Of a stretch of 49,270 nt of DNA, positions 36,836-46,651 are shown one piece after another. Made by a program: the position numbers and the translations under genes. The stretch is from Nitrospiraceae bacterium. GTDB taxonomy: Bacteria; Nitrospirota; Thermodesulfovibrionia; Thermodesulfovibrionales; UBA6898. The notes under the pieces are model-generated. The model had not been told where the DNA came from and ran no database searches. It saw nothing but the letters and a program-made list of their open reading frames with translations. The stretch lies in the NCBI GenBank assembly GCA_020347665.1, contig CP070737.1, forward strand, positions 619,318-668,587, written 5' to 3'. Each line of letters begins with the position of its first letter. Position 1 is the first letter of the stretch.

Positions 36836-36908
36836 ACTGTCTCCTGTAAACAATTCCCTTCTTACCCTAACCTATTTTTAGGATAACAGATAGAACATAA
36901 TATTTGTA

Positions 36909-36924
36909 GAATGCTTGAGCATTC
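36909..36924. promoter_or_regulatory. Perfect 16-base palindrome upstream of panD
   Basis: GAATGCTTGAGCATTC is self-complementary over seven bases on each side of TG. It lies about 75 bases upstream of panD and 80 bases downstream of gatC. It may be an operator or a small terminator-like hairpin; no U-rich run follows on the minus strand. Confidence 0.35.
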
Positions 36925-37002
36925 ATTGTGCATATCCCTTAGCGGCTCTCGAGAAAAAGGAGTCCGGTCTGTCCATTATCGTAACATTCTGAAATTTGCG
37001 AG

Positions 37003-37281
37003 CTATTCTATAATTCTGGGGACCCGATAAAACGATTCCGTATGGTCTGGCGCATTGGATAGTACTGCTTTTCTTTCAAGACAGGGAACAGAAATGTCCT
37101 CCCTTATAACGTTGCTCAAAGAAATGACATGCGACGTGGGCTCAACATCAACGGTGTCAAGCTCATTCAGCTTGTTCATATAATCAAGAATTTTATCTAT
37201 CTGCTCATTGAACAATGCCAGTTCTTCCTCTGTCAGAGACAACCGTGCCAGTTTTGCAAAGTGAGCGATCGGAATTTTCAT
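37003..37281 (-). CDS. gatC: Asp/Glu-tRNA amidotransferase subunit GatC
   Basis: Small subunit of the GatCAB complex that amidates mischarged Glu-tRNA(Gln) and Asp-tRNA(Asn). 92 residues. The family pattern is clear: HFAKLARLSLTEEELALFNEQIDKILDYM in the first half and the GatC tail with VEPTSHV and LREDxxxP-type spacing (VIREDISVP). The ATG is four bases after the helicase stop. gatA and gatB are not in the window, so the complex is encoded at split loci. Confidence 0.93.
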   Translation of the reverse strand: MKIPIAHFAKLARLSLTEEELALFNEQIDKILDYMNKLNELDTVDVEPTSHVISLSNVIREDISVPCLERKAVLSNAPDHTESFYRVPRIIE

Positions 37282-37285
37282 GAGA

Positions 37286-39415
37286 TTACTGGGATAATTT
37301 AGTCAAAGAAGCAAGTTTCAAAGAAAGTCTTTTCAGTCCAATGTCCGGAAAGTTCACCGTTACTTTCTGCTCATCACCTTCCCCGTAACAATCACGCACA
37401 ACACCTACTCCCCACATAGGATGTTTTACCCTGCATCCCGTTGAAAACGGCGATCTCACTTTCTTTGAATCAATTTTCTTCTTTCCTTCTTTCCCTTTAC
37501 CGGTTTTTGGAAAAGATACTTTTTCGATCCAATGACAACATGCCCTCGGCATATCCTGCAAGAACCTTGAGGGTTCCTGCTCCTGAATCTTTGCATATAA
37601 TTTTCTTTTTCTAGCCCCACTCAATAATAAAACGTCTTTCGCCCTGGTCATACCAACATAAAAAAGTTTTCTTTCTTCTGCAATCTTGTCGTCATTTCCA
37701 ATCGCTTTAAAGTATGGAAGGGCCCCTTCTTCAAGGCCGGTGACAAATACAACAGGAAATTCAAGGCCTTTCGCATTATGAAACGTCATAAGCGAAACAT
37801 GGTCACCCTTCGACGTTTCATCAAGATGTGTCATTAAAGATACGCCATCAATAAATTCACGAACATCTCTGCCATTAGCTGCTTCACTCAACTCAAGCAT
37901 GTTTTGAATTTTATCATCGTCCAGACTCGCCAGGTACCCCGTCTTTTCGCCTACGATTTTTATAATTTCATCAGCCGTTTTATATTTGGCTGCAGACAAT
38001 TTTTCTATCATTTTCACGAAATTACTGAGTTTTTCTCGGGCGGATGCGGCAATTCCATTATTCCTGATCATAAGTTTTAATGTGTCCAACAGAGACAGCG
38101 ATTTCTTCTTAGCCTCATTCTCCAGTTTTATCAGTGTTGCCGTTCCAATACCTCGAGACGGTAAATTAATTATTCTTCTCAGGCTCACATTATCTCCATG
38201 ATTTAAAACAAGGCGGACATAAGCAATGATGTCTCTTATTTCCTTGCGCTGATAAAAACCGATTCCCCCTGAGATCAGATAAGGAATGCCCGCTTCACGA
38301 AGAGCTTCCTCAATAGCTCTGGACTGAAGATTAACTCGATAAAGGATACCGATATCCCTGTAGCGATAGGCTCCCTTGAGATACAGTTCCTTAATAATCT
38401 TCGCAATATGTTTTGCTTCTTCTTCTGCATTGTTAAGCCAGCAAAAATGTACTTTTTCCCCATGCTTTCTTTCGGTCCAAAGTTTCTTTTCCTTTCGGTT
38501 ATCATTCAGAGAAATTACAGCATTGGAAACATTCAGTATATTCTGAGTCGAACGATAGTTCCGCTCGAGCCGTACAATGCTCGCCCCCGGAAAATCTTTT
38601 TCAAAATTATGGATACTCTGAATATCAGCGCCTCTATTTTTCGTAATGCTCTGATCATCATCACCAACAGCACAAATATTCTTATGTTTTCTCGACAGCA
38701 TCTTAACAAATTGATACTGGGCAAACGTTAAGTCCTGAAACTCATCAACCAAAACATAAGAAAATGAATTCTGGTATTTCTTTAAAACACTCGGATTCTC
38801 CTTAAACAGCTTAATGGTCAACATGATGAGATCGTTTAAATCAAGGGAATTACACCGCTTCAGTTCATCCTGATAGCGAACATATACTTTTGCAAGCTTT
38901 TCATCAAAGCCAAAGCCGTCACCAGAAGAAAGAAATTCTTCAGGGCCAATCAGCGATGTTTTAAGAAAATTAATTCTCGATGAAACGCCTTTATAGAGAG
39001 CCTCGTAAATCTTGAATTCCTTCAGTATATGCCTGATAAGGGTGCATCTATCATCTTCATCATATATTGAAAAATCTGTGGAATAACCGATTTTACCAAT
39101 TTCCTTCCGCAGTATTTTGCTGCACTGGGCCTGGATCGGCCCCAGCCAGGGAAATCTTATTTCCTTACCAAGGATGGTATCAATCTCTTTCTTCATTTCG
39201 CCGGCGTCTCTATTGGTAAATGTAATTGCGAGAACAGAATCGGAAGAAACTTTCTGCTTCTTTAAAAGATAGGCGTATTTATGTGTTACGAGTTTTGTTT
39301 TGCCACTCCCGGCGCCGGCCAATACCAAAACAGGGCCTTCCATATGTTTGATCGCTTCAAGTTGTTCAGGATTTAAATCTTGTAGTATGTTTGGTCGTGA
39401 CATCGGATAACTCAT
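37286..39415 (-). CDS. UvrD/PcrA/Rep-like superfamily 1 DNA helicase
   Basis: 709 residues; ATP-dependent 3'-5' helicase. Walker A is AGAGSGKT at 33-40, motif II is VDEFQ at 223-227, motif IV lies in GILYRVNLQSRAIE, motif V is TFHNAKGLEFPVVFV and motif VI is LFYVGMTRAKD. Two regions depart from the family: motif III reads GDDDQSITKNRGA (251-263), where PcrA/UvrD have Tyr and Trp after QSI, and the expected Thr-Phe-His region after motif Ia reads GPIQAQCSKILR. The C-terminus carries a Tudor-like RNAP-contact segment (VKHPMWGVGVVRDC). The start may be 39415 or 39403; no clear ribosome binding site. Confidence 0.9.
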   Translation of the reverse strand: MSYPMSRPNILQDLNPEQLEAIKHMEGPVLVLAGAGSGKTKLVTHKYAYLLKKQKVSSDSVLAITFTNRDAGEMKKEIDTILGKEIRFPWLGPIQAQCSKILRKEIGKIGYSTDFSIYDEDDRCTLIRHILKEFKIYEALYKGVSSRINFLKTSLIGPEEFLSSGDGFGFDEKLAKVYVRYQDELKRCNSLDLNDLIMLTIKLFKENPSVLKKYQNSFSYVLVDEFQDLTFAQYQFVKMLSRKHKNICAVGDDDQSITKNRGADIQSIHNFEKDFPGASIVRLERNYRSTQNILNVSNAVISLNDNRKEKKLWTERKHGEKVHFCWLNNAEEEAKHIAKIIKELYLKGAYRYRDIGILYRVNLQSRAIEEALREAGIPYLISGGIGFYQRKEIRDIIAYVRLVLNHGDNVSLRRIINLPSRGIGTATLIKLENEAKKKSLSLLDTLKLMIRNNGIAASAREKLSNFVKMIEKLSAAKYKTADEIIKIVGEKTGYLASLDDDKIQNMLELSEAANGRDVREFIDGVSLMTHLDETSKGDHVSLMTFHNAKGLEFPVVFVTGLEEGALPYFKAIGNDDKIAEERKLFYVGMTRAKDVLLLSGARKRKLYAKIQEQEPSRFLQDMPRACCHWIEKVSFPKTGKGKEGKKKIDSKKVRSPFSTGCRVKHPMWGVGVVRDCYGEGDEQKVTVNFPDIGLKRLSLKLASLTKLSQ

Positions 39416-39472
39416 TTTTATTTTAACAAAAAAGTACTATATAAATCCAGATGGGCGTACGGCACTACCACA

Positions 39473-41299
39473 CTATTCGACGGTAACACTCTTGGCCAGA
39501 TTCCTGGGCTGATCAACATCACATCCTCTGAGCACACCGATATGATATGCGAGAAGCTGCAACGGAACTGCAAAAAGAATCGGGGACAAATAGTGATTTG
39601 TTTCAGGTATCAGGATACAGTCTTTAGCAATTTTGCAGATGTTCGAATTGTTTTCCGTTGATAGCGCTATTACATTTCCGCCCCTGCTTCTCACTTCCTC
39701 AATTCCAGTCATCATTTTTTCGACAAGATTATTTCTTGGTACGAGCACGACAACAGGTAACTCTTCCTCAATCAACGCAATCGGCCCATGCTTCATCTCA
39801 CCGGCAGGATATCCCTCCGCATGCAGATATGATATCTCTTTGAGCTTTAATGCCCCTTCAAGGGCTATGGGATATTGAATGTTCCTGCCGAGATAAATAA
39901 ATCCTCGTGCTTTAAAGTAATCCTTGGCAATTTCTTTTAATTCGTCATCCACCGCTAAGGTCTTCTCTATTTTTCCAGGCAGAAGAATCAATTCGTTCAA
40001 TAATTCCCGTGATACGGCTTCATGAACCCTGCCCTTTATTTTTCCCAGGGCGATAGAAAACAGATAGAGACCCGTTAACTGTGTCAGAAAGGCTTTTGTC
40101 GAAGCAACGCCGATTTCAGGCCCTGAATGTGTATAAAAAATAGCATCCGCTTCCCTCGTAGAAGTACTGCCCACGACATTACAAATGCTCATAACTAAAG
40201 CTCCCAATTTCTTCGCTTCCCTCTGGGCAGCCAATGTATCAGCAGTCTCTCCAGACTGTGTAATTACGATAACAAGATGGTCTGAAGTAATAAGGGGGTT
40301 TCTGTACCGGAATTCGGACGCTATTTCAGCATCGACTGATATGCGTGCGATCTCTTCTATCATGTATTTACCGATAAGAGCTGCATGCCAGGACGTTCCG
40401 CATGCAACAATTGAAATCTTTTTAACCTTCTCCAGCCTATCCCTGGAAATTCCAAATTCATCAAGGTTTATGTCTCCGGTTTCCAGAGAAAATCTTCCCC
40501 TGATGGTATCACTCACAGCTCGAGGCTGCTCAAAAATCTCCTTCAGCATAAAATGCCGGTACCCGCCCTTTTCAGCCATCGCTGGGCTCCACGTTATTGA
40601 CGTTATCTCTTTCTGAACCGCATTGCCTTCAAAATCGGTTATCATAACGCCCTCAGGCGTAATCACCACAATCTCCTCTTCATCAAGAAACATAACATCT
40701 CGTGCATAATTCAAAAAAGCAGGGACGTCAGAAGCTATAAAATACTCATTATCACCTATGCCGACGACAAGCGGACTGTCTTTCCTTACACCAATCACTT
40801 TATGAGGTTCTTTTTCATCGCAAATGGCAAGGGCATAGGCACCTTTAATTTCCTTTACCGCCTCTCTAACCGCTTCTTCGAGAGAATGCCTTTCACGATA
40901 ATCTTCGATAAGATGGCAGACAACCTCAGTGTCTGTCTCAGACGTAAAATGGTAGCCCTTCGTCATAAGCTTATGCTTTATATCTACGTAGTTTTCAATG
41001 ATCCCGTTGTGAGCTATAACGATATCTCCAGATCTGTGGGGGTGGGCGTTTTCTTCAGACGGCTTGCCGTGAGTCGCCCATCTCGTATGCCCAATCGCTA
41101 CAGAACTCGATACCTTCTTATCCTCCACCAGAGCCTTCAGATCCTTTATTTTTCCCTTGCAGCGAATAACGTCTATTGTCTGATTTCCGGCATAGGCTAT
41201 CCCCGCTGAATCATAGCCACGGTACTCAAGCCGCTTCAGACCTTCCAGAATAATTTCAACGGCATTTTTAGTGCCTAAATACCCTATAATGCCACACAT
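39473..41299 (-). CDS. glmS: Glutamine-fructose-6-phosphate aminotransferase
   Basis: Forms glucosamine-6-phosphate, the entry to peptidoglycan and lipid A precursors. 608 residues. The N-terminal Ntn amidotransferase has Cys at position 2 (MCGIIGYLG) and RGYDSAGIA, GHTRWATHG. Two SIS domains follow from about 285 (CGTSWHAALIGKYM, TQSGETADTLAA) and the C-terminus ends in LAKSVTVE. The ATG at 41299 lies one base from the glmU stop, so translation is coupled. No glmS ribozyme is possible at this spacing. Confidence 0.97.
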   Translation of the reverse strand: MCGIIGYLGTKNAVEIILEGLKRLEYRGYDSAGIAYAGNQTIDVIRCKGKIKDLKALVEDKKVSSSVAIGHTRWATHGKPSEENAHPHRSGDIVIAHNGIIENYVDIKHKLMTKGYHFTSETDTEVVCHLIEDYRERHSLEEAVREAVKEIKGAYALAICDEKEPHKVIGVRKDSPLVVGIGDNEYFIASDVPAFLNYARDVMFLDEEEIVVITPEGVMITDFEGNAVQKEITSITWSPAMAEKGGYRHFMLKEIFEQPRAVSDTIRGRFSLETGDINLDEFGISRDRLEKVKKISIVACGTSWHAALIGKYMIEEIARISVDAEIASEFRYRNPLITSDHLVIVITQSGETADTLAAQREAKKLGALVMSICNVVGSTSTREADAIFYTHSGPEIGVASTKAFLTQLTGLYLFSIALGKIKGRVHEAVSRELLNELILLPGKIEKTLAVDDELKEIAKDYFKARGFIYLGRNIQYPIALEGALKLKEISYLHAEGYPAGEMKHGPIALIEEELPVVVLVPRNNLVEKMMTGIEEVRSRGGNVIALSTENNSNICKIAKDCILIPETNHYLSPILFAVPLQLLAYHIGVLRGCDVDQPRNLAKSVTVE

Positions 41300-41300
41300 G

Positions 41301-42716
41301 TTAAGCTTCTTTCTTCCTTCCGGTTTTTGATTTTTTCTTTCTACCGGTCGTCTGAAATTTCTTTTTCGCCCAATTCAATATTTTCCGCTGTTCAGCCCTG
41401 CTGAGGGCTAATGCCCATGAAGGCACATCTTTGCTAATCGTTGATCCGGCCCCGATATATGCGCCTTTGCCAACCGTTATTGGCGCAATAAGCTGGGAAT
41501 CGCTGCCGACAAATGCATAATCGCCAATGGTTGTAACATGCTTGCTTTTTCCGTCATAATTACATGTTATCGTGCCAGCGCCAATGTTTACATGCCTTCC
41601 TATGACTGCATCGCCAAGGTAGCTGAGATGAGCGGCATTCGTTTTTTTCCCTATAACTGTCTTTTTTAATTCAACAAAATTTCCTATACGGGCCTCACTG
41701 CCAATTTCAGAGTCAGGACGGATATGCGCAAAAGGTCCTATGAGGGCTTTATTCTTGATAACAGATCCTTCGATCACTGTCATGTCTTTAATGATAACGT
41801 CATTACCGATAGCGCTGCTGAGTATTCTGACGTTTGGATAAATAGTCACCCTTTTCCCAATTATCGATTGCTTATCGATAAATACATTGGGGTAAAGAGT
41901 AGTCTCCGCCCCTAAAACAGCGTCCGGATGTATATATACAGAGTCCTCATCGATAAAATAGACACCCCTTGCAATCCAGTGATTTATGATCCTTTCTTTC
42001 ATAAATCTCGTCGCCTGCAACAGTTCCTGCTTCGTATTTACACCTAAGAACTCCCTTTCATGGCCAATGCAGTATGCTGCAGTTCTCTTCCCCCTTCGCA
42101 GCGCTATATCAACGATATCTGTAAGATAATACTCTTTCTTCTTCTTATTCATTTTAATTTCATCCAGGAAGCCGAGAGCACCGGGATGCAATGCATATAT
42201 GCCGCTATTGACTTCCCTGATTTTCTTTTGTCTCAGAGTGGCATCTCTCTCTTCAATTACAGCCAGAACATTTCTACTGCTATCTCTAAGTATCCTCCCA
42301 TACGAATCCGGATTCTGTGCACGAAAAGACAGGACAGAAACAAAATTACGATTCTTATGATGCCTTAGCAAAAATTCCCTGATTGTCTTTGCTGTAATGA
42401 GAGGCGTATCACCATTTAATACAACGACGGTTCCTTTGCAGTGCCTTAATTCCTTCCGCGCAGATCGCAGAGCATGGCCTGTCCCTTTTTGCACTTTCTG
42501 CCTGGCATAAACAATATCCCGGTCATTGAGCACCTTCTTCATTCCATCAACATGTCTGCCTGCAATCACTATAATCTTCCCAGGAGCCAATCGTTTGACA
42601 GTGCTGACAATGCTTTGAATCATAGGGACTCCATACACAGGATGCAGAACCTTCGGGAGAGAAGAATTCATTCTGGTTCCAAGTCCCGCAGCAAGAATTA
42701 CATATGTACTTTTCAT
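41301..42716 (-). CDS. glmU: Bifunctional GlcNAc-1-P uridyltransferase/GlcN-1-P acetyltransferase
   Basis: Produces UDP-GlcNAc for peptidoglycan, lipid A and glycans. 471 residues. Pyrophosphorylase domain at about 3-230 (LAAGLGTRMNSSLPKVLHPV, then QKVQKGTGHALRSA and VVLNGDTPLI) and a left-handed beta-helix at about 250-450 with hexapeptide repeats (IGNFVELKKTVIGKKTNAAHLSYLGDAVIG). It ends in a short Lys/Arg-rich tail after residue 455. The ATG at 42716 follows AAAGGAAAG; an in-frame start at 42746 is rejected. glmU and glmS lie together with lpxC nearby. Confidence 0.96.
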   Translation of the reverse strand: MKSTYVILAAGLGTRMNSSLPKVLHPVYGVPMIQSIVSTVKRLAPGKIIVIAGRHVDGMKKVLNDRDIVYARQKVQKGTGHALRSARKELRHCKGTVVVLNGDTPLITAKTIREFLLRHHKNRNFVSVLSFRAQNPDSYGRILRDSSRNVLAVIEERDATLRQKKIREVNSGIYALHPGALGFLDEIKMNKKKKEYYLTDIVDIALRRGKRTAAYCIGHEREFLGVNTKQELLQATRFMKERIINHWIARGVYFIDEDSVYIHPDAVLGAETTLYPNVFIDKQSIIGKRVTIYPNVRILSSAIGNDVIIKDMTVIEGSVIKNKALIGPFAHIRPDSEIGSEARIGNFVELKKTVIGKKTNAAHLSYLGDAVIGRHVNIGAGTITCNYDGKSKHVTTIGDYAFVGSDSQLIAPITVGKGAYIGAGSTISKDVPSWALALSRAEQRKILNWAKKKFQTTGRKKKSKTGRKKEA

Positions 42717-42767
42717 GTTAAACTTTCCTTTATATAAAAAAGGCAAGAAATTTCAGAACGACATAAA

Positions 42768-43523
42768 TTATCTGCCGACTACCTCTGCTATGCTGTCCGG
42801 CATATCAAAATTTGCATAGACGTTCTGTACATCGTCATGATCTTCAAGAGCATCGATCAGCTTGACCATTTGTTCCGACTGCTTTTCATCGAGCATGATA
42901 TAATTCTGCGGAAGGAGTGTGATCTCGGCAGACGCCAACGGTAATCCTGCCTTCTCAGCAGCTTCTTTAACCGCATTGAAATCCTCAGGTGCGGTAATAA
43001 TCTCGTAGTGTTCTTCTTCCGGATCATTCTTCATGTCTTCCGCTCCCGATTCCAGCACAACCTGCATAACAGTATCCTCTGAGACGGCTCCTTTGCGCAC
43101 TAAGACGTATCCCTTCTGATGAAACATCCATGAAACACAGCCTGCCTCCCCGATACTACCGCCATTTTTGGTCATAAGATGCCGGATTTCAGGGAGTGTT
43201 CTCTTCTTGTTGTCAGTTAATACCTGGATCATCACAGCAACACCTGCCGGTCCATATCCCTCATATGTGATTTCTTCATAAGAAACCCCCGGAAGTTCGC
43301 CGGTTCCCTTCATAATAGCTTTTTTTACATTATCCTGTGGCATATTCATGGATTTGGCCGTTTCAATTGCCAAACGCAATCTCGGATTTCCCGCAGGATC
43401 TCCACCGCCAAGCCGTGCCGCAGTTGCAATTTCTCTCACTATTTTGGTAAATAATTTACCTTTCTTCACATCAGCATGCGCCTTCTTATGCTTTATCTGT
43501 GCCCATTTGGAATGTCCAGCCAT
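42768..43523 (-). CDS. yebC: YebC/PmpR-family regulator (TACO1 family)
   Basis: 251 residues beginning [18 protein letters not shown], the family signature. Then [26 protein letters not shown] and [19 protein letters not shown] are equally typical. Members have been described as transcription factors and, more recently, as factors that relieve ribosome stalling at proline-rich stretches. Of two adjacent ATGs (43526 and 43523) the second gives the canonical N-terminus and better spacing to AGGAG. The gene is 14 bases from the TPR protein upstream. Confidence 0.95.
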   Translation of the reverse strand: MAGHSKWAQIKHKKAHADVKKGKLFTKIVREIATAARLGGGDPAGNPRLRLAIETAKSMNMPQDNVKKAIMKGTGELPGVSYEEITYEGYGPAGVAVMIQVLTDNKKRTLPEIRHLMTKNGGSIGEAGCVSWMFHQKGYVLVRKGAVSEDTVMQVVLESGAEDMKNDPEEEHYEIITAPEDFNAVKEAAEKAGLPLASAEITLLPQNYIMLDEKQSEQMVKLIDALEDHDDVQNVYANFDMPDSIAEVVGR

Positions 43524-43537
43524 CATTTTCTCCTGAC

Positions 43538-44191
43538 TTACAGTACCGGTGCTTTCTTTTCATTGATAATGTCAAGCATTTTTTTAGCTTTCTGACTTTC
43601 CTCCGATTTTGGAAAAAGCGTTATCACAATTTTATATCCCTTCTGCGCCTCAGCAAGATCACCCATATGAAATTTTGCCTCGGAATACATAAACAGTTCG
43701 GTCGGCCTTAACAGTTTCTCCCCCTCGATAAATTCTTTTATGACAGGAGAATGAAATTTCATAAGCCGTTCCCACTCGTGCGCCTCATGATAGCTTTCAG
43801 AAATCGCATCTGCAAATACATATCGATCACCCGATTCCGGATATTTCTGCATAAATTCCCTATAAAGGGTTTCTGCTTTCCTGAACTGTGGCGGATCGTA
43901 TTCATGTAAATAAATCAATGCAAGTCTCCAATAGCACTCCTCCGCTATCGACGCAGCAGGATAATGTTCGATTATCTCTCGATATGCAGTTTCAATCTGC
44001 AGAATATTCTTTTTTCTGTCCGATGCTTCAGTCAGATTTAGAATTCTTTCAAAAATTGCAAATGCCTTGTCAGACTCGCTTTGTTTCCTCAGGTAATCGG
44101 CTCCCTGTTCCTCTTCCGTAGTTAAAGCAATCGAACTAAATCCAACGGTTGCCAAGAGGGCCACCATAACTGCATTAAGGCATTTCTGCAT
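43538..44191 (-). CDS. Exported TPR-repeat protein
   Basis: 217 residues. The N-terminal hydrophobic stretch ([16 protein letters not shown]) looks like a signal peptide, followed by an acidic segment. TPR-like helical pairs are visible ([46 protein letters not shown], and [25 protein letters not shown]), in the style of BamD/YbgF periplasmic proteins. No lipobox Cys is evident. It lacks a clear ribosome binding site. Partner unknown; cell-envelope function is likely from the context (glmU, glmS). Confidence 0.75.
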   Translation of the reverse strand: MQKCLNAVMVALLATVGFSSIALTTEEEQGADYLRKQSESDKAFAIFERILNLTEASDRKKNILQIETAYREIIEHYPAASIAEECYWRLALIYLHEYDPPQFRKAETLYREFMQKYPESGDRYVFADAISESYHEAHEWERLMKFHSPVIKEFIEGEKLLRPTELFMYSEAKFHMGDLAEAQKGYKIVITLFPKSEESQKAKKMLDIINEKKAPVL

Positions 44192-44247
44192 TTTTTTTAT
44201 GATAATTCTAAGAAGTTTAAGCTGTCAATAGTATCAAATTTGTGATG

Positions 44248-45618
44248 CTAAAAGCTTATGTTGTACTCTTTTATTTTATTTAAAAGTGTCTTATAGCTAA
44301 CCTTCAGGAGCTCTGCCGCCCTGCTCTTGTTTCCCTTGGTTTCCTTTAATGCACGTGTAATTCTCTCCGTCTCAGCAATTGTTACTGCTTTCTTCGCAGC
44401 ATTTTCCAGGGTCCCATGCATCGGGAGATTTCCGAAATGATCTTCTGCAGTAATGGTGCGCGTCAGTGAGATATGCTCAGGAGTTATCATACTCCCCTCA
44501 CAGAGTATGATGGCCCGTTCTATACAATTTTCGAGTTCTCTTACATTGCCTTTCCAATGATATGCTAGCAGAAGATCAAGAGCTTCATCAGAAATACTCT
44601 TGACCTTACAACTTAATTCCGCACAATATTTCTTAATAAAATAGTCAACTAATATCGGGATATCGTCTTTCCGCTGCCGTAACGGCGGAATGACTATCGG
44701 AAATACGTTTAATCGATAAAAGAGGTCTTCTCTGAATCGCTTTTCTTCAACCGCTTTTTCGAGATCTGCATTGCTCGCTGCCACTATTCTTACATCTATC
44801 TTGATCGCCTTGACCCCTCCCACGCGTTCAATCTCCTCTTCCTGAATAACCCTCAAAATTTTTGCCTGAAGGGCCAGATCCATCTCAGAAATTTCATCCA
44901 AAAAAATGGTTCCCTTGTCCGCTAATTCAAATTTCCCTATTTTCCTGGTATCCGCACCGGTAAACGAACCTTTTTCATGTCCAAAAAGTTCCGACTCAAG
45001 AAGTTCCCTAGGAATAGCGGCACAATTGATAGGGACAAATGGGTAATCCTTTCTGGGGCTCAGATTATGAATAGCACGTGCAAACAGTTCTTTGCCAGTC
45101 CCGCTTTCACCCAGGAGAACAACTGTTGTCTTCGCTGAAGCCACTTTCTGCACTTTCTGCGCTACACCGCTAATCTCTTGACTCTGGCCAATAATCTTTG
45201 GGATGTTATACTTCGAAGCTAATTCTTCCTTGAGAAGAATATTCTCAGTATGAAGCTTCTGATTATCAAGCGCTCTCTTTATCAATAATAATAAATGATC
45301 AGTATCAAACGGTTTCGTGATGAAATCAAAAGCACCTTCCTTCAAGGCTTGGACAGCGGTTTCTATTGTTCCAAATGCAGTCATTACGATAACTGGCGTC
45401 AAAGGGGTTTCTGCTATGGACATCTTCAGAATTTCAAGACCATCCTTTTTGGGAAGCTTTAAATCCGTCAACACAAGGTCAAAGTGCTTTCCCCTGATAT
45501 TGTTGATTCCTTCCTGTCCATCGCGTGCTATAACAATTCCATAGCCTTCAGTCTCGAGCGTTTCCTTCAGCATTTGAGCCATTGAATCCTTATCTTCTAC
45601 CAACAGTATGGTCTGCAT
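44248..45618 (-). CDS. NtrC-family sigma54-dependent response regulator
   Basis: 456 residues: receiver (phosphoacceptor D52 in LTDLKLPKKDG), AAA+ sigma54-activation domain at about 140-380 and a Fis-type helix-turn-helix at about 415-456 (NKSRAAELLKVSYKTLLNKIKEY). Walker A is GESGTGKELFAR; the sigma54-contact loop reads GSFTGAD; Walker B is GTIFLDEI. It activates transcription only with RpoN. No cognate histidine kinase adjoins it, so it is an orphan here. A strong sigma54 promoter lies upstream of lpxC at 48139, about 2.5 kb away, and is a natural candidate target. Ribosome binding site AGGAAA. Confidence 0.95.
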   Translation of the reverse strand: MQTILLVEDKDSMAQMLKETLETEGYGIVIARDGQEGINNIRGKHFDLVLTDLKLPKKDGLEILKMSIAETPLTPVIVMTAFGTIETAVQALKEGAFDFITKPFDTDHLLLLIKRALDNQKLHTENILLKEELASKYNIPKIIGQSQEISGVAQKVQKVASAKTTVVLLGESGTGKELFARAIHNLSPRKDYPFVPINCAAIPRELLESELFGHEKGSFTGADTRKIGKFELADKGTIFLDEISEMDLALQAKILRVIQEEEIERVGGVKAIKIDVRIVAASNADLEKAVEEKRFREDLFYRLNVFPIVIPPLRQRKDDIPILVDYFIKKYCAELSCKVKSISDEALDLLLAYHWKGNVRELENCIERAIILCEGSMITPEHISLTRTITAEDHFGNLPMHGTLENAAKKAVTIAETERITRALKETKGNKSRAAELLKVSYKTLLNKIKEYNISF

Positions 45619-45661
45619 TTTCCTATTGTACCTGAAATAACATTATTAATTAATACAAATA

Positions 45662-46447
45662 CTACATTGAAGCATCTTGTAACGCTTGAGTACAAAGACA
45701 GCGTCGTTCAGCAAACTGTTGATCAAAAAAAACCTGCAATAGTGATTTGATTCTTGCTGAGGATCTCTCCATTTCATTAAGCACTTCTTTTGTTGTTAAT
45801 GTGCTGCCAGCCAGACCAGCAGCATAGTTCGTTATTATCGTAATGAACAAAAAGCATATTTCCAGTTCTCGTGCCAGGACAGCTTCGGGCATGGCGGTCA
45901 TCCCAACCATATCCGCTCCAAGCAGGGAAAAAGCCTTAATCTCGGCCGCGGTCTCAAGCCTAGGACCATTCGTACAGATATAGGTGCCCCTCCTGGCAAC
46001 ATCAACAGCAGCCTTTTCTGACGCCCGAAAAATGTTCTCTCTCAAATCGGGACAGAATGGTTCGGTAAAATCTATGTGAACAACTTTGCCTTCCTCATAA
46101 AATGTTGATGGTCTTCCATGTGTCACGTCAATGAGTTGATCCAGAGCCGCAATCTTTCCCGGATTCATATCGCTGCTGATACCCCCTGATGCTCCGACCG
46201 CAATAAGACGCTGAACCCCCAATTCTTTAAATCCCCATACATTCGCTCTATAATTTATGTTGTGCGGCTGGATAGTATGGTCAATTCCATGCCGCGGTAA
46301 AAAAGCAATGTCCTTCCCTGATAATGTCCCGATGCGATAGGCAGCTGAGGGATTCCCGTAGGGAGTATGTACGGTTCGCGTTTCTTTGATCATGAGTCCG
46401 GGGATATCGTAAAGCCCGCTTCCCGCTATCACGCCAAAATGTGCCAT
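45662..46447 (-). CDS. mtnP: Methylthioadenosine/purine phosphorylase (MTAP family)
   Basis: Cleaves S-methyl-5'-thioadenosine (or a related nucleoside such as methylthioinosine) with phosphate. 261 residues. FGVIAGSGLYDIPG opens the phosphorylase fold; FLPRHGIDHTIQPHNINYRANVWGFKELG and CTNGPRLETAAEIKAF are MTAP/PNP family motifs, and DMVGMTAMPEAVLARELEICF is the ribose/base site. Length is slightly below the 270-300 typical of MTAP, mainly at the C-terminus. The start is ATG 46447 with AGGAGG upstream; a longer reading to 46615 lacks support. Exact base preference cannot be settled. Confidence 0.88.
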   Translation of the reverse strand: MAHFGVIAGSGLYDIPGLMIKETRTVHTPYGNPSAAYRIGTLSGKDIAFLPRHGIDHTIQPHNINYRANVWGFKELGVQRLIAVGASGGISSDMNPGKIAALDQLIDVTHGRPSTFYEEGKVVHIDFTEPFCPDLRENIFRASEKAAVDVARRGTYICTNGPRLETAAEIKAFSLLGADMVGMTAMPEAVLARELEICFLFITIITNYAAGLAGSTLTTKEVLNEMERSSARIKSLLQVFFDQQFAERRCLCTQALQDASM

Positions 46448-46651
46448 AACGCCTCCTGATAGTCTTCGTTTCCGGCCCTGTTGTCGCTGTGCGACTATGC
46501 GGGATTCCTTCCCGATTTTAAGTTCCGGATTCTCTGTTCTCAGTTCCCATATTATTAGTGTTATAATTGCATTCATTATATATTGAATCAACATTTTTGT
46601 GGAGTATGAGGACATCTGTCCTATCTTGAATAATATTACGCGTGAACATAC

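Noticed and set aside
39473-42716. glmS ribozyme or riboswitch
   Set aside because: glmS begins one base after glmU, leaving no room for a leader ribozyme.
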